From NCBI GenBank assembly GCA_947378965.1, contig CANCMG010000007.1:1-64000 (forward strand): DNA of 64,000 nucleotides, written 5' to 3'. A program made the position numbers and the translations under genes. Shown in pieces: positions 1-9,548 of the stretch (its first letter is position 1; the number at the start of each line of letters is the position of its first letter). The stretch is from Alcaligenaceae bacterium. Lineage in GTDB: Bacteria > Pseudomonadota > Gammaproteobacteria > Burkholderiales > Burkholderiaceae_B. The notes beneath the pieces were generated by a model. The model was not told the DNA's origin. It saw only the letters and a program-made list of their open reading frames with translations, and did not search any database.

Positions 1-699
1 TTGGGGCACTGTTCGGCCTGTCACACCTCGCGCGATGCCTTAGGCGGTGAGCGCTCGGGGCTGGCTTACCTAAGCGGCGCCACCGTTGATGGCTGGCAGG
101 CACCAGCACTCAATGCGCGCTCGCCCAGCCCCGTGCCCTGGACTGAAACAGCCTTTTATGACTATTTGCGCAACGGTCATAGCGTCGAGCATGGCAGCGC
201 CTCGGGGCCAATGGCTCCGGTCGTTAGGCAGTTGGCGCAAGTGCCAGATACTGATATTGCTGCGATGGCGCATTATTTGGCATCGTTTCAAGCGCCGGTG
301 ACAGGTCAGACTGCACAGGCCTACATCGCGCAGGCTGCGTCTCGCGAGCCTCTGCTACTTGGCCCCGCGCAGCGCATGTTTCAGGCCGCCTGTGCGGCTT
401 GCCACCACGACGGCGATGGCCCGCGTTTGATCGGCGTCAATATTCCGCTGGCTCTGAGTACGGGCATGCACAGCGCACAACCTGATAACGTCATTCGCGT
501 GATTCTGGAAGGGATCCGCAAACCTGCCAGCGACCAAATCGGCTTTATGCAAGGTTTTGCCAAGCAGTTTGATGACCGGCAATTGACTGAGCTAGTGAGT
601 TATATGCGCAGTCGTTTTGCCCCCACTCAGCCACCTTGGCAAAACCTCGAACAAAAAATTGGGGTAATCCGTATGTCACCAAGCTTGCATTTACCGTAA
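1..699 (+). CDS. c-type cytochrome family protein (5' end probably outside the window)
   Basis: Two CxxCH haem motifs (CSACH, CAACH); ORF open from base 1. Confidence 0.75.
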   Translation: MGHCSACHTSRDALGGERSGLAYLSGATVDGWQAPALNARSPSPVPWTETAFYDYLRNGHSVEHGSASGPMAPVVRQLAQVPDTDIAAMAHYLASFQAPVTGQTAQAYIAQAASREPLLLGPAQRMFQAACAACHHDGDGPRLIGVNIPLALSTGMHSAQPDNVIRVILEGIRKPASDQIGFMQGFAKQFDDRQLTELVSYMRSRFAPTQPPWQNLEQKIGVIRMSPSLHLP

Positions 700-713
700 A
701 GTTTGCCCACAAT
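685..713 (+). promoter_or_regulatory. Candidate sigma70 promoter for greA: TTGCAT-N17-CACAAT
   Basis: -35 685-690, -10 708-713, 17-nt spacer; overlaps the 3' end of the cytochrome gene. Confidence 0.4.
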
Positions 714-729
714 AGCGATATTGTTGATC

Positions 730-765
730 ACCCCGGTTCTGACCCGAGCCGGGGTTTTGCTTTTT
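730..765 (+). terminator. Rho-independent terminator/attenuator in the greA leader
   Basis: ACCCCGGTTC-TGACCC-GAGCCGGGGT (10-bp stem, one G-T) followed by TTTGCTTTTT; 11 nt before the greA ATG. Confidence 0.7.
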
Positions 766-776
766 GGGAAAACACC

Positions 777-1253
777 ATGGCAACTATTCCTCTTACCGTG
801 CGCGGGGCCGAGCGCTTGCAAGCTGAACTGCAGCGGCTCAAGCATGTCGATCGGCCTGCGGTCATCAACGCCATTGCTGAAGCGCGTTCGCACGGCGATT
901 TGTCTGAAAACGCCGAGTACGATGCCGCACGCGAGCGCCAAGGCTTTATCGAAGGGCGCATTGCCGAGCTCGATGGCACGCTGTCCAATGCCCAACTCAT
1001 TGAACCGAGCACCATTGATGCAGATGGCCGTATCGTGTTTGGCGCAACCGTTGAGATCGAAGATCTTGAGTCGGGTGCCAAGGTCACTTACCAAATCGTT
1101 GGTGACGTTGAGGCCGATATTCGTGCGAACTTAATTTCGGTATCGAGCCCTGTGGCGCGTGCTTTGATTGGCAAATATGAAGGTGACGTCGTCGAGGTGA
1201 AAGCCCCGGCTGGTTCTCGCGAATACGAAATCATCAGCATTAAATACCTATAG
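777..1253 (+). CDS. greA: Transcription elongation factor GreA
   Basis: 158 aa [22 protein letters not shown]...; typical GreA coiled coil and C-terminal domain. Confidence 0.95.
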   Translation: MATIPLTVRGAERLQAELQRLKHVDRPAVINAIAEARSHGDLSENAEYDAARERQGFIEGRIAELDGTLSNAQLIEPSTIDADGRIVFGATVEIEDLESGAKVTYQIVGDVEADIRANLISVSSPVARALIGKYEGDVVEVKAPAGSREYEIISIKYL

Positions 1254-1355
1254 CCTTCACTGACCCCAGGTGCTGGCTGATGTCCGCACTTGGCGGAGTG
1301 GTCGAAAAAGATTTTGCCACCAAACGGTGAGGTCGACTGCTCACGTCGACAAAAA

Positions 1356-1382
1356 AAACAGCACCGATATTGGGTGCTGTTT
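1356..1382. terminator. Bidirectional terminator between convergent greA and yhbY
   Basis: AAACAGCACC-GATATTG-GGTGCTGTTT with an A-run before it and T's after. Confidence 0.65.
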
Positions 1383-1473
1383 GCTCAAGGTGTAGTGGGT
1401 AGTTCGGTGGCGTTTTTGCTGCAAATGTTGCTGCAAATGTTGCGGCGGTCAGGTTAGTCTGCAAACCGGTTTT

Positions 1474-2085
1474 TTAGCGTTTAACCGATGCGCGTTTACG
1501 TACCGTTGAGCCAAGTGCACCACGCCGCGCTCCGGCACGTAGCGACAAAGCGCTGCCGCTGCGACGCGGAATCCCATGTGAGGTATCCTTGGCGCTTGCG
1601 GCGCGTTTGCTAGGCCGTGCAGGGCGATCGCCCGAGTAAACTGTAGGGCGATCAGTTGCCAAGTCGTTTGGTTCGCGTTCTGGGCGATTGCGCCGGCTTG
1701 GCTTTTGAACCTTTTTGCCGGCAGCGGCTAATTTCTTAGGCGTGTGTGGTTCGTTAGGCTTACGCTTGGCTGGTGTTGCAGGTTCAGCCGGCGGTTTAAG
1801 GTAGGTGCCCTTTGAGCCAAAGCGATACAGGATCAACATTTTGCCCAGGTGGTGCACCGCGGCGCACGATAGGGTGTCGCAAATCGTTGCAAGCATGGCA
1901 TCGCGCTCGTCGCGGTCAGCACTGGCCCTAACCTTAATCAGCTCGTGAGCAGATAGGTTTAGGTCGATTTCTTTTAAGACTGCCTCAGTCAGCCCATTGT
2001 CGCCAATCATTACAACTGGTCGCAGGGGGTGAGCAGCAGCGCGAAGCGAACTACGCTCGCGGGGGGTAAGTTCCATAATAGTCAT
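1474..2085 (-). CDS. yhbY: YhbY-family CRM-domain RNA-binding protein with long basic C-terminal tail
   Basis: [50 protein letters not shown]; start 2085 or 2076. Confidence 0.85.
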   Translation of the reverse strand: MTIMELTPRERSSLRAAAHPLRPVVMIGDNGLTEAVLKEIDLNLSAHELIKVRASADRDERDAMLATICDTLSCAAVHHLGKMLILYRFGSKGTYLKPPAEPATPAKRKPNEPHTPKKLAAAGKKVQKPSRRNRPEREPNDLATDRPTVYSGDRPARPSKRAASAKDTSHGIPRRSGSALSLRAGARRGALGSTVRKRASVKR

Positions 2086-2103
2086 AAGGTAGATTGTACG
2101 GGA

Positions 2104-2739
2104 ATGGCGAAGAACAAATTTTCTAAAGAGTGGGTCATGCAGCACATTAACGACCCTTTCGTCAAAATGGCGACTCAAAAGGGCTATCGGGCCCGTGCGG
2201 CCTTCAAATTGACCGAGATTCTAGATGCCGAAAAGCTCATGCGTCGCGGCGATATCATTGTTGATCTGGGCTCGACCCCAGGCAGCTGGTCTCAGGTAGC
2301 GCGCGAACGTCTGGTGGGCAAGGGTGGTGTACTAGATGGCCGCATCGTTGCGCTCGATCTTTTACCAATGGAGCCGATCGCTGGTGTCGAGTTCATTTTG
2401 GGCGATTTTTGTGAGGATTCTGTCCTCGAACAGATCAATCAAACCCTCGAAGGAACAAAGGTAGATTTAGTGATGTCGGACATGGCGCCTAATTTATCTG
2501 GTGTCGGACTGGCTGATGCGGCCAGAATTCAAGAAGTGATCGACTTAGCTCTTGAATTTTCGCTGATGCACCTCAAAACAGAGGGTGCCTTGATTGTGAA
2601 AGCGTTTCACGGCAGCGGCTTTTCACAAACTGTTGAAAGCTTCAAGCGACACTTCAAAAGGGTGGTCGAGCGCAAACCTAAAGCATCAAGAGATCGTTCT
2701 TCTGAAACTTTCTTGATTGCCAAGGGTCGAAAGGGCTAG
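2104..2739 (+). CDS. rlmE: 23S rRNA 2'-O-methyltransferase RlmE (FtsJ/RrmJ)
   Basis: [39 protein letters not shown] motifs. Confidence 0.95.
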   Translation: MAKNKFSKEWVMQHINDPFVKMATQKGYRARAAFKLTEILDAEKLMRRGDIIVDLGSTPGSWSQVARERLVGKGGVLDGRIVALDLLPMEPIAGVEFILGDFCEDSVLEQINQTLEGTKVDLVMSDMAPNLSGVGLADAARIQEVIDLALEFSLMHLKTEGALIVKAFHGSGFSQTVESFKRHFKRVVERKPKASRDRSSETFLIAKGRKG

Positions 2740-2885
2740 AGCTTTGTAATTTCGGTCCCGTCGCACAGTAAGGGATTACTGCGAATGGGCTTTTTTAACA
2801 GGTAGAATGCTATTGTGCCTCGTTGCAACGCGTCCTTTAGGCCAAAGGAGCGTGGCGCGTCAGAATGACAAGCTGGAGATCGGCC

Positions 2886-4772
2886 TTGAACAATTCTTTT
2901 TCGAAAGTCGCGGTTTGGATGGTGATTGGTTTGGTGTTATTTACTGTTTTTAAACAGTTCGACACCCGCGCGCCTGTACAAGACACCGTGAGCTACACCC
3001 AATTTATGGAAGACGCCAAGTCGGGCAAGGTCCGCCGAGTCGACGTCCAAAACGATGTCATTCATGTCACGCCTGATTCGGGTCGCCCCTACACCCTGAC
3101 TTCGCCTGGCGATCTCTGGATGGTGTCTGATTTGCTCAAGGCCGGCGTGTCTGTCTCGGGTAAGCCGCGCGAAGAGCCCTCATTGCTCATGAGCATCTTT
3201 GTGTCTTGGTTTCCAATGTTGCTGCTGATTGGCGTCTGGGTCTTCTTTATGCGCCAGATGCAAGGCGGTGGCAAAGGCGGAGCGTTCAGTTTTGGTAAGT
3301 CGCGTGCGCGCTTGCTCGATGAGGGCACCAATGCCATCACCTTTGCTGACGTTGCGGGTTGCGACGAAGCTAAAGATGACGTCCAAGAAATTGTTGATTT
3401 TTTACGTGACCCATCTAAGTTTCAAAAGCTCGGTGGCCGTATCCCCCGTGGCGTGTTGATGGTGGGTTCGCCCGGTACCGGTAAAACGTTGTTGGCAAAA
3501 GCGATTGCTGGTGAAGCAAAGGTTCCGTTTTTTAGTATTTCGGGTTCTGACTTTGTCGAGATGTTTGTGGGTGTGGGCGCAGCGCGCGTGCGCGACATGT
3601 TTGAAAACGCTAAAAAGCACTCACCTTGCATTATTTTTATTGACGAGATCGATGCTGTCGGTCGTCAGCGCGGTGCCGGCTTGGGTGGCGGCAACGACGA
3701 GCGCGAACAAACGCTCAATCAGATGTTGGTTGAAATGGATGGCTTTGAGTCTGGCGTTGGCGTGATTGTGATCGCCGCAACCAACCGTCCTGATGTGCTT
3801 GATCCAGCCTTGCTGCGTCCCGGTCGCTTTGACCGTCAGGTGGTGGTGCCCTTGCCAGATATTCGCGGTCGCGAACAAATTTTGAAAGTGCACATGCGTA
3901 AAGTGCCGTTGGCGCAAAACGTTGATGCCCATACCTTGGCACGTGGCTGCCCTGGTTTTTCTGGTGCTGATCTGGCTAACTTGGTTAATGAGTCGGCCTT
4001 ATTTGCAGCACGCCGCAATGGCCGCACGGTGGATATGTCAGACTTTGAAAAAGCCAAAGACAAGATCATCATGGGTGCCGAGCGTCGTTCAATCGTGATG
4101 CCCGAAGAAGAGCGCCGTAACACCGCATACCATGAGTCAGGTCACGCGATTGTGGCTCGTATGTTGCCTAAAACTGATCCGGTGCACAAAGTGACGATCA
4201 TCCCGCGCGGTCGTGCCTTAGGTGTCACCATGCAATTGCCAGAAGGCGATCGCTACAGCATGGATAAAGAGCGCCTGCTGTGCACGATTGCGGTGTTGTT
4301 TGGTGGCCGTATCGCTGAAGAATTGTTCATGAATCAAATGACCACAGGCGCCTCAAACGATTTTGAGCGTGCCACAGCGATTGCTCGTGATATGGTCACG
4401 CGCTATGGCATGACCGATTCTTTGGGCCCAGTGGTGTACGCTGAAAACGAAGGCGAAGTCTTTTTAGGCCGTAGCGTGACAAAAACCACGCACATGTCTG
4501 AAGCGACGATGCAAACAGTCGATAAAGAGATCCGCAAAATTATCGACGAGCAGTACGCACGTGCGCGCACGATTCTTGAAAATAGTCGCGAAAAAGTCGA
4601 AATCATGACTAAGGCTTTGCTTGAATGGGAAACCATCGACGCAGATCAGATCGGTGACATCATTGAAGGGCGCCCACCGCGCCCACCAAAAGTGCCACAG
4701 GCGCCGGCTGATTCATCCGATACACCTCCTACAGGTGCCGCGCCGACTAACGATCCTGCAGCCGTGGTTTAA
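2886..4772 (+). CDS. ftsH: ATP-dependent zinc metalloprotease FtsH
   Basis: Walker [12 protein letters not shown] region, HESGH zinc motif; TTG start at 2886 preceded by GGAG (ORF-track ATG at 2865 is the alternative). Confidence 0.95.
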   Translation: MNNSFSKVAVWMVIGLVLFTVFKQFDTRAPVQDTVSYTQFMEDAKSGKVRRVDVQNDVIHVTPDSGRPYTLTSPGDLWMVSDLLKAGVSVSGKPREEPSLLMSIFVSWFPMLLLIGVWVFFMRQMQGGGKGGAFSFGKSRARLLDEGTNAITFADVAGCDEAKDDVQEIVDFLRDPSKFQKLGGRIPRGVLMVGSPGTGKTLLAKAIAGEAKVPFFSISGSDFVEMFVGVGAARVRDMFENAKKHSPCIIFIDEIDAVGRQRGAGLGGGNDEREQTLNQMLVEMDGFESGVGVIVIAATNRPDVLDPALLRPGRFDRQVVVPLPDIRGREQILKVHMRKVPLAQNVDAHTLARGCPGFSGADLANLVNESALFAARRNGRTVDMSDFEKAKDKIIMGAERRSIVMPEEERRNTAYHESGHAIVARMLPKTDPVHKVTIIPRGRALGVTMQLPEGDRYSMDKERLLCTIAVLFGGRIAEELFMNQMTTGASNDFERATAIARDMVTRYGMTDSLGPVVYAENEGEVFLGRSVTKTTHMSEATMQTVDKEIRKIIDEQYARARTILENSREKVEIMTKALLEWETIDADQIGDIIEGRPPRPPKVPQAPADSSDTPPTGAAPTNDPAAVV

Positions 4773-4794
4773 GACGACGACAGAGCTGACTCTG

Positions 4795-5640
4795 ATGTCA
4801 GGTAGCTGGTTATGCGGGCGCTTTGAGTTTGTACTCAAGCGCCCGCTTTTAATGGGTATCGTCAACGTCACGCCAGATTCATTTTCTGACGGCGGTCAAC
4901 ATGCTGATACACCCTCGGCGATTGCGCACGCGCAACAACTCGTTGCTGAAGGCGCCGATATTATCGACATTGGTGGCGAGTCCACCCGTCCAGGTGCCGC
5001 GCCGGTTTCTATCCAAGAAGAGCTTGCGCGCATTTTGCCGGTGATCGCTGCGTTGCGCGACAGCGGTGCCGCGATCTCAGTCGACACCTGCAAGCCTGAG
5101 GTGATGCAGACTGCGCTTGAGGCGGGGGCTGACATCATTAATGATGTGACAGGCATGCGAGCACCCGAGGCGCGGCGCGTTGTTGCTGCACATCCAAGCT
5201 GTGGGGTGTGCCTGATGCACATGCAGGGCGAGCCGCGCACAATGCAACGCAACCCTCAATATCAAAATGTCGTACACGAGGTGAAAGCGGCGCTCGTCGC
5301 GCAAGCGCAGTTGCTCGAGAGTCTTGGTGTCAAGCGCGCCCGCCTTAGCCTAGATCCGGGCCTGGGTTTTGGTAAAACGCTAAAGCATAACTATCAATTA
5401 CTGCAAGGGCTAGAGCATCTAGTGCAAAGCGGTTACCCAGTCGTGTTGGGTGCCTCGCGCAAATCTATGATTGGTAGCGTCACCGGTAAGTCTGTGGATC
5501 ACCGCCTCAGTGGTAGCATCGCTGGGGCGCTTGCGGGTGTGGTCAGAGGTGCAGCGGTCTTGCGTGTGCATGATGTCGATGCTACGCGCGACGCTTTAAA
5601 CGTTTGGCAGGCTGTTCAGGCTGCAGAGGATCTACCCTAA
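4795..5640 (+). CDS. folP: Dihydropteroate synthase
   Basis: [16 protein letters not shown] and [11 protein letters not shown] motifs. Confidence 0.95.
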   Translation: MSGSWLCGRFEFVLKRPLLMGIVNVTPDSFSDGGQHADTPSAIAHAQQLVAEGADIIDIGGESTRPGAAPVSIQEELARILPVIAALRDSGAAISVDTCKPEVMQTALEAGADIINDVTGMRAPEARRVVAAHPSCGVCLMHMQGEPRTMQRNPQYQNVVHEVKAALVAQAQLLESLGVKRARLSLDPGLGFGKTLKHNYQLLQGLEHLVQSGYPVVLGASRKSMIGSVTGKSVDHRLSGSIAGALAGVVRGAAVLRVHDVDATRDALNVWQAVQAAEDLP

Positions 5641-5680
5641 TGTCCCTTTGGTGCTGAGCGGCGAGTTTCTCGGAGAAAAA

Positions 5681-7027
5681 ATGAGTCAAAGAAAATATTT
5701 CGGTACCGATGGTGTGCGCGGCAAGGTGGGTGGCGAGGTCATCAATGCTGAATTCGCACTCAGGCTTGGTTATGCGGCCGGTAAAGTGCTGGCTAAAGAA
5801 CATTCGGCGCGGCGTGGCCGTCCGACCGTATTGATTGGTAAAGACACGCGCATCAGTGGTTATATGCTTGAATCGGCGCTCGAAGCAGGCTTTGCTTCGG
5901 CCGGTATTGAAGTGTTGCTCGCGGGCCCGCTACCCACCCCAGCAGTGGCGTATTTGACGCGCACCTGGCGTTTGGTGGCCGGTATTGTGATCAGCGCCTC
6001 GCACAATCCTTATTACGACAATGGCATCAAGTTTTTTTCGTCTAAAGGGATGAAGCTGCCAGACGAGACTGAGGCTGCGATTGAAGCTGCGCTAGATGAA
6101 CCCATGCAGTGTGTCAGTTCTGAAAAGCTCGGACGCGCGCGTCGTATTGACGATGCTCCGGGTCGTTATATTGAGTTTTGTAAAAGTACTTACCCATCGG
6201 ATTTGGATTTAGGCGGTTTGAAACTCGTGGTAGACGCTGCTAATGGTGCTGCGTACCATATCGCACCTCACGTGTTTCGCGAGTTAGGTGCCGAAGTCAC
6301 CGCAATTGGCGTCTCACCCGATGGGTTCAATATTAATAAAGACGTCGGTGCCTTACATCCTGAAAGCTTAGCTGCTGAAGTCCGTGCACGTGGCGCAGAT
6401 CTTGGCATTGCGCTTGACGGTGACGCCGATCGTGTGCAAATGGTAGATGCCACCGGGCGTGTCTATAACGGCGATGAGCTGTTATACGCGGTGCTGCGCG
6501 AACGCCTCTTGCGCGGCCCCGTTGCAGGTGTCGTAGGTACTCTCATGACCAACTTCGGCTTTGAGCGTCAGCTTAAAACGATGGGCATTCCCTTTGAACG
6601 TGCTCAAGTCGGTGACCGTTACGTGCTAGAGCAATTGCGCAATCGCGGCTGGCTCTATGGTGGCGAAAGTTCAGGACATTTGTTGTGTCTAGATTCGCAC
6701 ACGACGGGCGATGGCATCGTTGCAGCCTTGCAGGTGTTGGCAGCCTTACAGCGCAGCGGCGAGACCCTATCTCAATGGGTGTCTGCCTTGCGCTTGTACC
6801 CACAAAAAATGATCAACGTGGCACTTAAACCCGGTACTGATTGGGCAACCCATGCCGGTTTACAGGCGGCTCAGCAACAAGCCGAAGCCTTACTCGGTGA
6901 ACGCGGACGCGTCTTGATTCGCGCGTCGGGTACCGAGCCCAAACTACGCTTGATGGTCGAGGCCGATGACGAGGCGTTGGCGACAAAGTGTGTGGCTTTG
7001 CTGGCGGCAGTTGATTTGACGAGCTAG
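5681..7027 (+). CDS. glmM: Phosphoglucosamine mutase
   Basis: [36 protein letters not shown] motifs; CGGAG SD. Confidence 0.95.
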   Translation: MSQRKYFGTDGVRGKVGGEVINAEFALRLGYAAGKVLAKEHSARRGRPTVLIGKDTRISGYMLESALEAGFASAGIEVLLAGPLPTPAVAYLTRTWRLVAGIVISASHNPYYDNGIKFFSSKGMKLPDETEAAIEAALDEPMQCVSSEKLGRARRIDDAPGRYIEFCKSTYPSDLDLGGLKLVVDAANGAAYHIAPHVFRELGAEVTAIGVSPDGFNINKDVGALHPESLAAEVRARGADLGIALDGDADRVQMVDATGRVYNGDELLYAVLRERLLRGPVAGVVGTLMTNFGFERQLKTMGIPFERAQVGDRYVLEQLRNRGWLYGGESSGHLLCLDSHTTGDGIVAALQVLAALQRSGETLSQWVSALRLYPQKMINVALKPGTDWATHAGLQAAQQQAEALLGERGRVLIRASGTEPKLRLMVEADDEALATKCVALLAAVDLTS

Positions 7028-7124
7028 CGATCAAACGCTCTGAAGTCAAAAAAACTTCATCATTTCGTCACTTTCGTGCAATGTCGGTTGGTCATCATGA
7101 GGGATACCTCAGGAGATCAACCTC

Positions 7125-7928
7125 ATGCTTGAGCTTGTGCGCAGTGCTTCTAGTTTATTTACGCTTCCGACCGCTTCAAATAACCCTGCCGGTTTGGTTG
7201 TCGGCCTGGCGCAGTCACCCGAAGAAATCGAATTAGTGCAGCGGCTTCGTCACGACGTGTTAAGTGCAGAGTATGGCGCTGCCCTTGGCAATGATCACGA
7301 TGGGATTGATCGTGATCACTTTGATCCCTGGTGTGCGCACCTGCTGGTGCGTGAACTCTCGACAGATCAAGTGGTAGGTACCTATCGAATTTTGACCCCC
7401 CAACAAGCCAAGCGTGCGGGTAGCTATTACTCGGAGTCTGAGTTTGATCTCAGCGGCTTAGGAAATGTGCGTGAGTCTTTAGTCGAATTTGGACGAGCTT
7501 GCATTCACGAAGAGCATCGGCAAGGCGGCGTCTTGATGATGCTTTGGTCGGGCTTGGCAGAAATCGTCAAGCAGGGTAATTACGAGCATGTCTTCGGTTG
7601 TGCAAGTGTCAGTCTGCGCGATGATGGTGTTACGGCGGCCGAAGTCTGGCGGCAGGTCAAAGAGCGTTCGTTGTTCACCGAGGACTTAGGCGTGAAACCC
7701 TTGCATCGTTATCCCGTTGAGCAGCTTGATAGCCAGTTACCGGCCTCGGTGCCGGCTTTGCTCAAAGGTTATTTGAAATTAGGGGCGCGCGTCTGTGGCG
7801 AGCCCGCCTGGGACCCTGACTTTAATACTGCGGATTTTCCGATGTTGCTGTCGGTCAGCCATATGGGTCAGCGTTACCGTAAGCACTTTGGCTTTGATAG
7901 CGTTAAACCTGGATTAACTCAAAATTAA
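7125..7928 (+). CDS. GNAT/hemolysin-like acyltransferase, OlsB (acyl-ornithine synthesis) type
   Basis: LRHDVLSAEYGA, DPWCAHLLV, EFGRACIHEEHR; OlsB-family resemblance. Confidence 0.75.
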   Translation: MLELVRSASSLFTLPTASNNPAGLVVGLAQSPEEIELVQRLRHDVLSAEYGAALGNDHDGIDRDHFDPWCAHLLVRELSTDQVVGTYRILTPQQAKRAGSYYSESEFDLSGLGNVRESLVEFGRACIHEEHRQGGVLMMLWSGLAEIVKQGNYEHVFGCASVSLRDDGVTAAEVWRQVKERSLFTEDLGVKPLHRYPVEQLDSQLPASVPALLKGYLKLGARVCGEPAWDPDFNTADFPMLLSVSHMGQRYRKHFGFDSVKPGLTQN

Positions 7929-9390
7929 AACCGACCTTACTCCATTCGGTTTCTTCGCCATGTAACGAAAAATCTGTGAGTGGATGCGAGGCGAGCCATT
8001 TTTTGTCGACCTTGCATACGATGGCAAGCCCTTTTACGCTGACCGAGAGTGGCAAACGAGACACATCTTCGCGACGCCGACAAAGCAGTACCGCTAAACG
8101 CAAACAAAGAATGGTTAACCATTGCTCGCGATGTTTAACCAGATTTTGCGCCTTACTGAGTTTGCCGGTATGCGCAAGCGCCAACAGACCCAACTGCGTT
8201 TGATCGACTCGTGAAAAGCCTGGCATGTCAGCGTTGTTCAAAATATAGGCGCTGTGCTTGTGATAACCCGCTTGGGCAATCGATAAACCCACCTCGTGCA
8301 AGTCTGCGGCCCAACTTAAGGTATGGCGCAGCTCGTCTGGCTCGGTGCGGTCTGGTAGCAAAGCATCAAACAGACTTAAGGCGCAGCGCTTGACTCGCGT
8401 GGATTGACGCGTATCGACGTGGTAGCGTTTGGTAAAGGCCAAGACAGACACGTCACGCCGGTCATGGGCTTCTTCGCGACCAGCGAGGTCAACCAAGACG
8501 CCAAGGCGCAAGGCGCCATCGCCGGTCTTCATGACCTCGACACGCATCTCGTCAAAGAAGGCGCTCATGATGGCCAGGCCGCCCGTTAAGACGTCGGCGC
8601 GTTCAAGCTTGATGCCTGGTAGGTCGTTTGGAATCACCCGCCCCGCGCGCACGAGCTTGGCCTTTAGTTTCTCAAGGCCGTCTCTCGTAATCCCTTCAGG
8701 CGACAGGCGACCTTCAGTCAAGATTGCGTAAAGTGCCTTGGCCGTGCCAGACGAACCAAAAGCGGCGTCCCAGCCCATTTTGCGATAAGGCTTGGTAATG
8801 ACCTCGATTTCGCGTCGGGCGGCGAGTTCGGCTTGCTTCATCGAATAGGTGTCGATGACACCCTCTGGAAAAAACTTTCTGCTGTAACTGACGCAACCCA
8901 TGTAGAGCGACGAGGTGAGCAGGGGTTCGTCGCCGCGACCGATAATGATTTCGGTTGAGCCGCCTCCGATGTCGATGACTAGGCGCCTGTCGGTCGAGAT
9001 CGGTAGGGTGTGACTGACACCAGAATAGATCAGGCGCGCTTCTTCGCGCCCGGCAATGACCTCAATCGGAAAGCCGAGCGCAGCCTCGGCGCGAGGTAAA
9101 AAATCAGCGACGTTGCGTGCCACGCGAAAGGTATTGGTGGCAACTGCGCGTACCCGATCGGGGTGAAAACTGCGTAAGCGCTCGCCAAAACGTTTGAGCA
9201 CCTCAATGGCGCGTTCAACGGATTCATCGTTTAGTATTTTGGCGGAGTTTAAGCCGGCGGCTAAGCGCACGGTCTCTTTGAGGCGGTCGATTTGATAGAT
9301 GTGTTTGGCACCATTTTGCTCGGCTACCCGTCCGATCGATAGTCTGAAGCTGTTCGACCCCAGATCTACTGCTGCCAAGAGGTGTTCCAT
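7903..9390 (-). CDS. ppx: Exopolyphosphatase (Ppx/GppA)
   Basis: AAVDLGSNSFRL, DIGGGSTEIIIG, FGSSGTAKA. Confidence 0.92.
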   Translation of the reverse strand: MEHLLAAVDLGSNSFRLSIGRVAEQNGAKHIYQIDRLKETVRLAAGLNSAKILNDESVERAIEVLKRFGERLRSFHPDRVRAVATNTFRVARNVADFLPRAEAALGFPIEVIAGREEARLIYSGVSHTLPISTDRRLVIDIGGGSTEIIIGRGDEPLLTSSLYMGCVSYSRKFFPEGVIDTYSMKQAELAARREIEVITKPYRKMGWDAAFGSSGTAKALYAILTEGRLSPEGITRDGLEKLKAKLVRAGRVIPNDLPGIKLERADVLTGGLAIMSAFFDEMRVEVMKTGDGALRLGVLVDLAGREEAHDRRDVSVLAFTKRYHVDTRQSTRVKRCALSLFDALLPDRTEPDELRHTLSWAADLHEVGLSIAQAGYHKHSAYILNNADMPGFSRVDQTQLGLLALAHTGKLSKAQNLVKHREQWLTILCLRLAVLLCRRREDVSRLPLSVSVKGLAIVCKVDKKWLASHPLTDFSLHGEETEWSKVGFNFELIQV

Positions 9391-9468
9391 CAATGTCAAT
9401 CCGTTACCCAATTGAGCCTATTATAAAAGGGTATCCAAAATTCAAAAAAATAAGCTAGTCTGACTTGA

Positions 9469-9486
9469 TTGTTATAAAACTGTAAC
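9469..9486 (+). promoter_or_regulatory. Pho-box-like site upstream of ppk
   Basis: TTGTTATAAAACTGTAAC, 15/18 to CTGTCATAWAWCTGTCAY; candidate -10 TACAAC 10 nt downstream. Confidence 0.65.
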
Positions 9487-9548
9487 CTTGTTGTTGTACA
9501 ACCCTAGGTAGCTCAACACTAAGTCGCTCAACCCCAAGGCCTCACCCT

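Noticed and set aside
703-1134. Alternative-frame and antisense ORFs over greA (also 627-1094, 728-1087)
   Set aside because: Shadow ORFs of a clear greA reading frame
1240-1464. Minus-strand 74-aa ORF between greA and yhbY (AATFAATFAA repeat)
   Set aside because: Covers the bidirectional terminator; the repeat is only two 12-bp units (TTGCTGCAAATG)
7028-7124. Pho box upstream of the OlsB-like gene
   Set aside because: Best alignment only about 8/18; not credible
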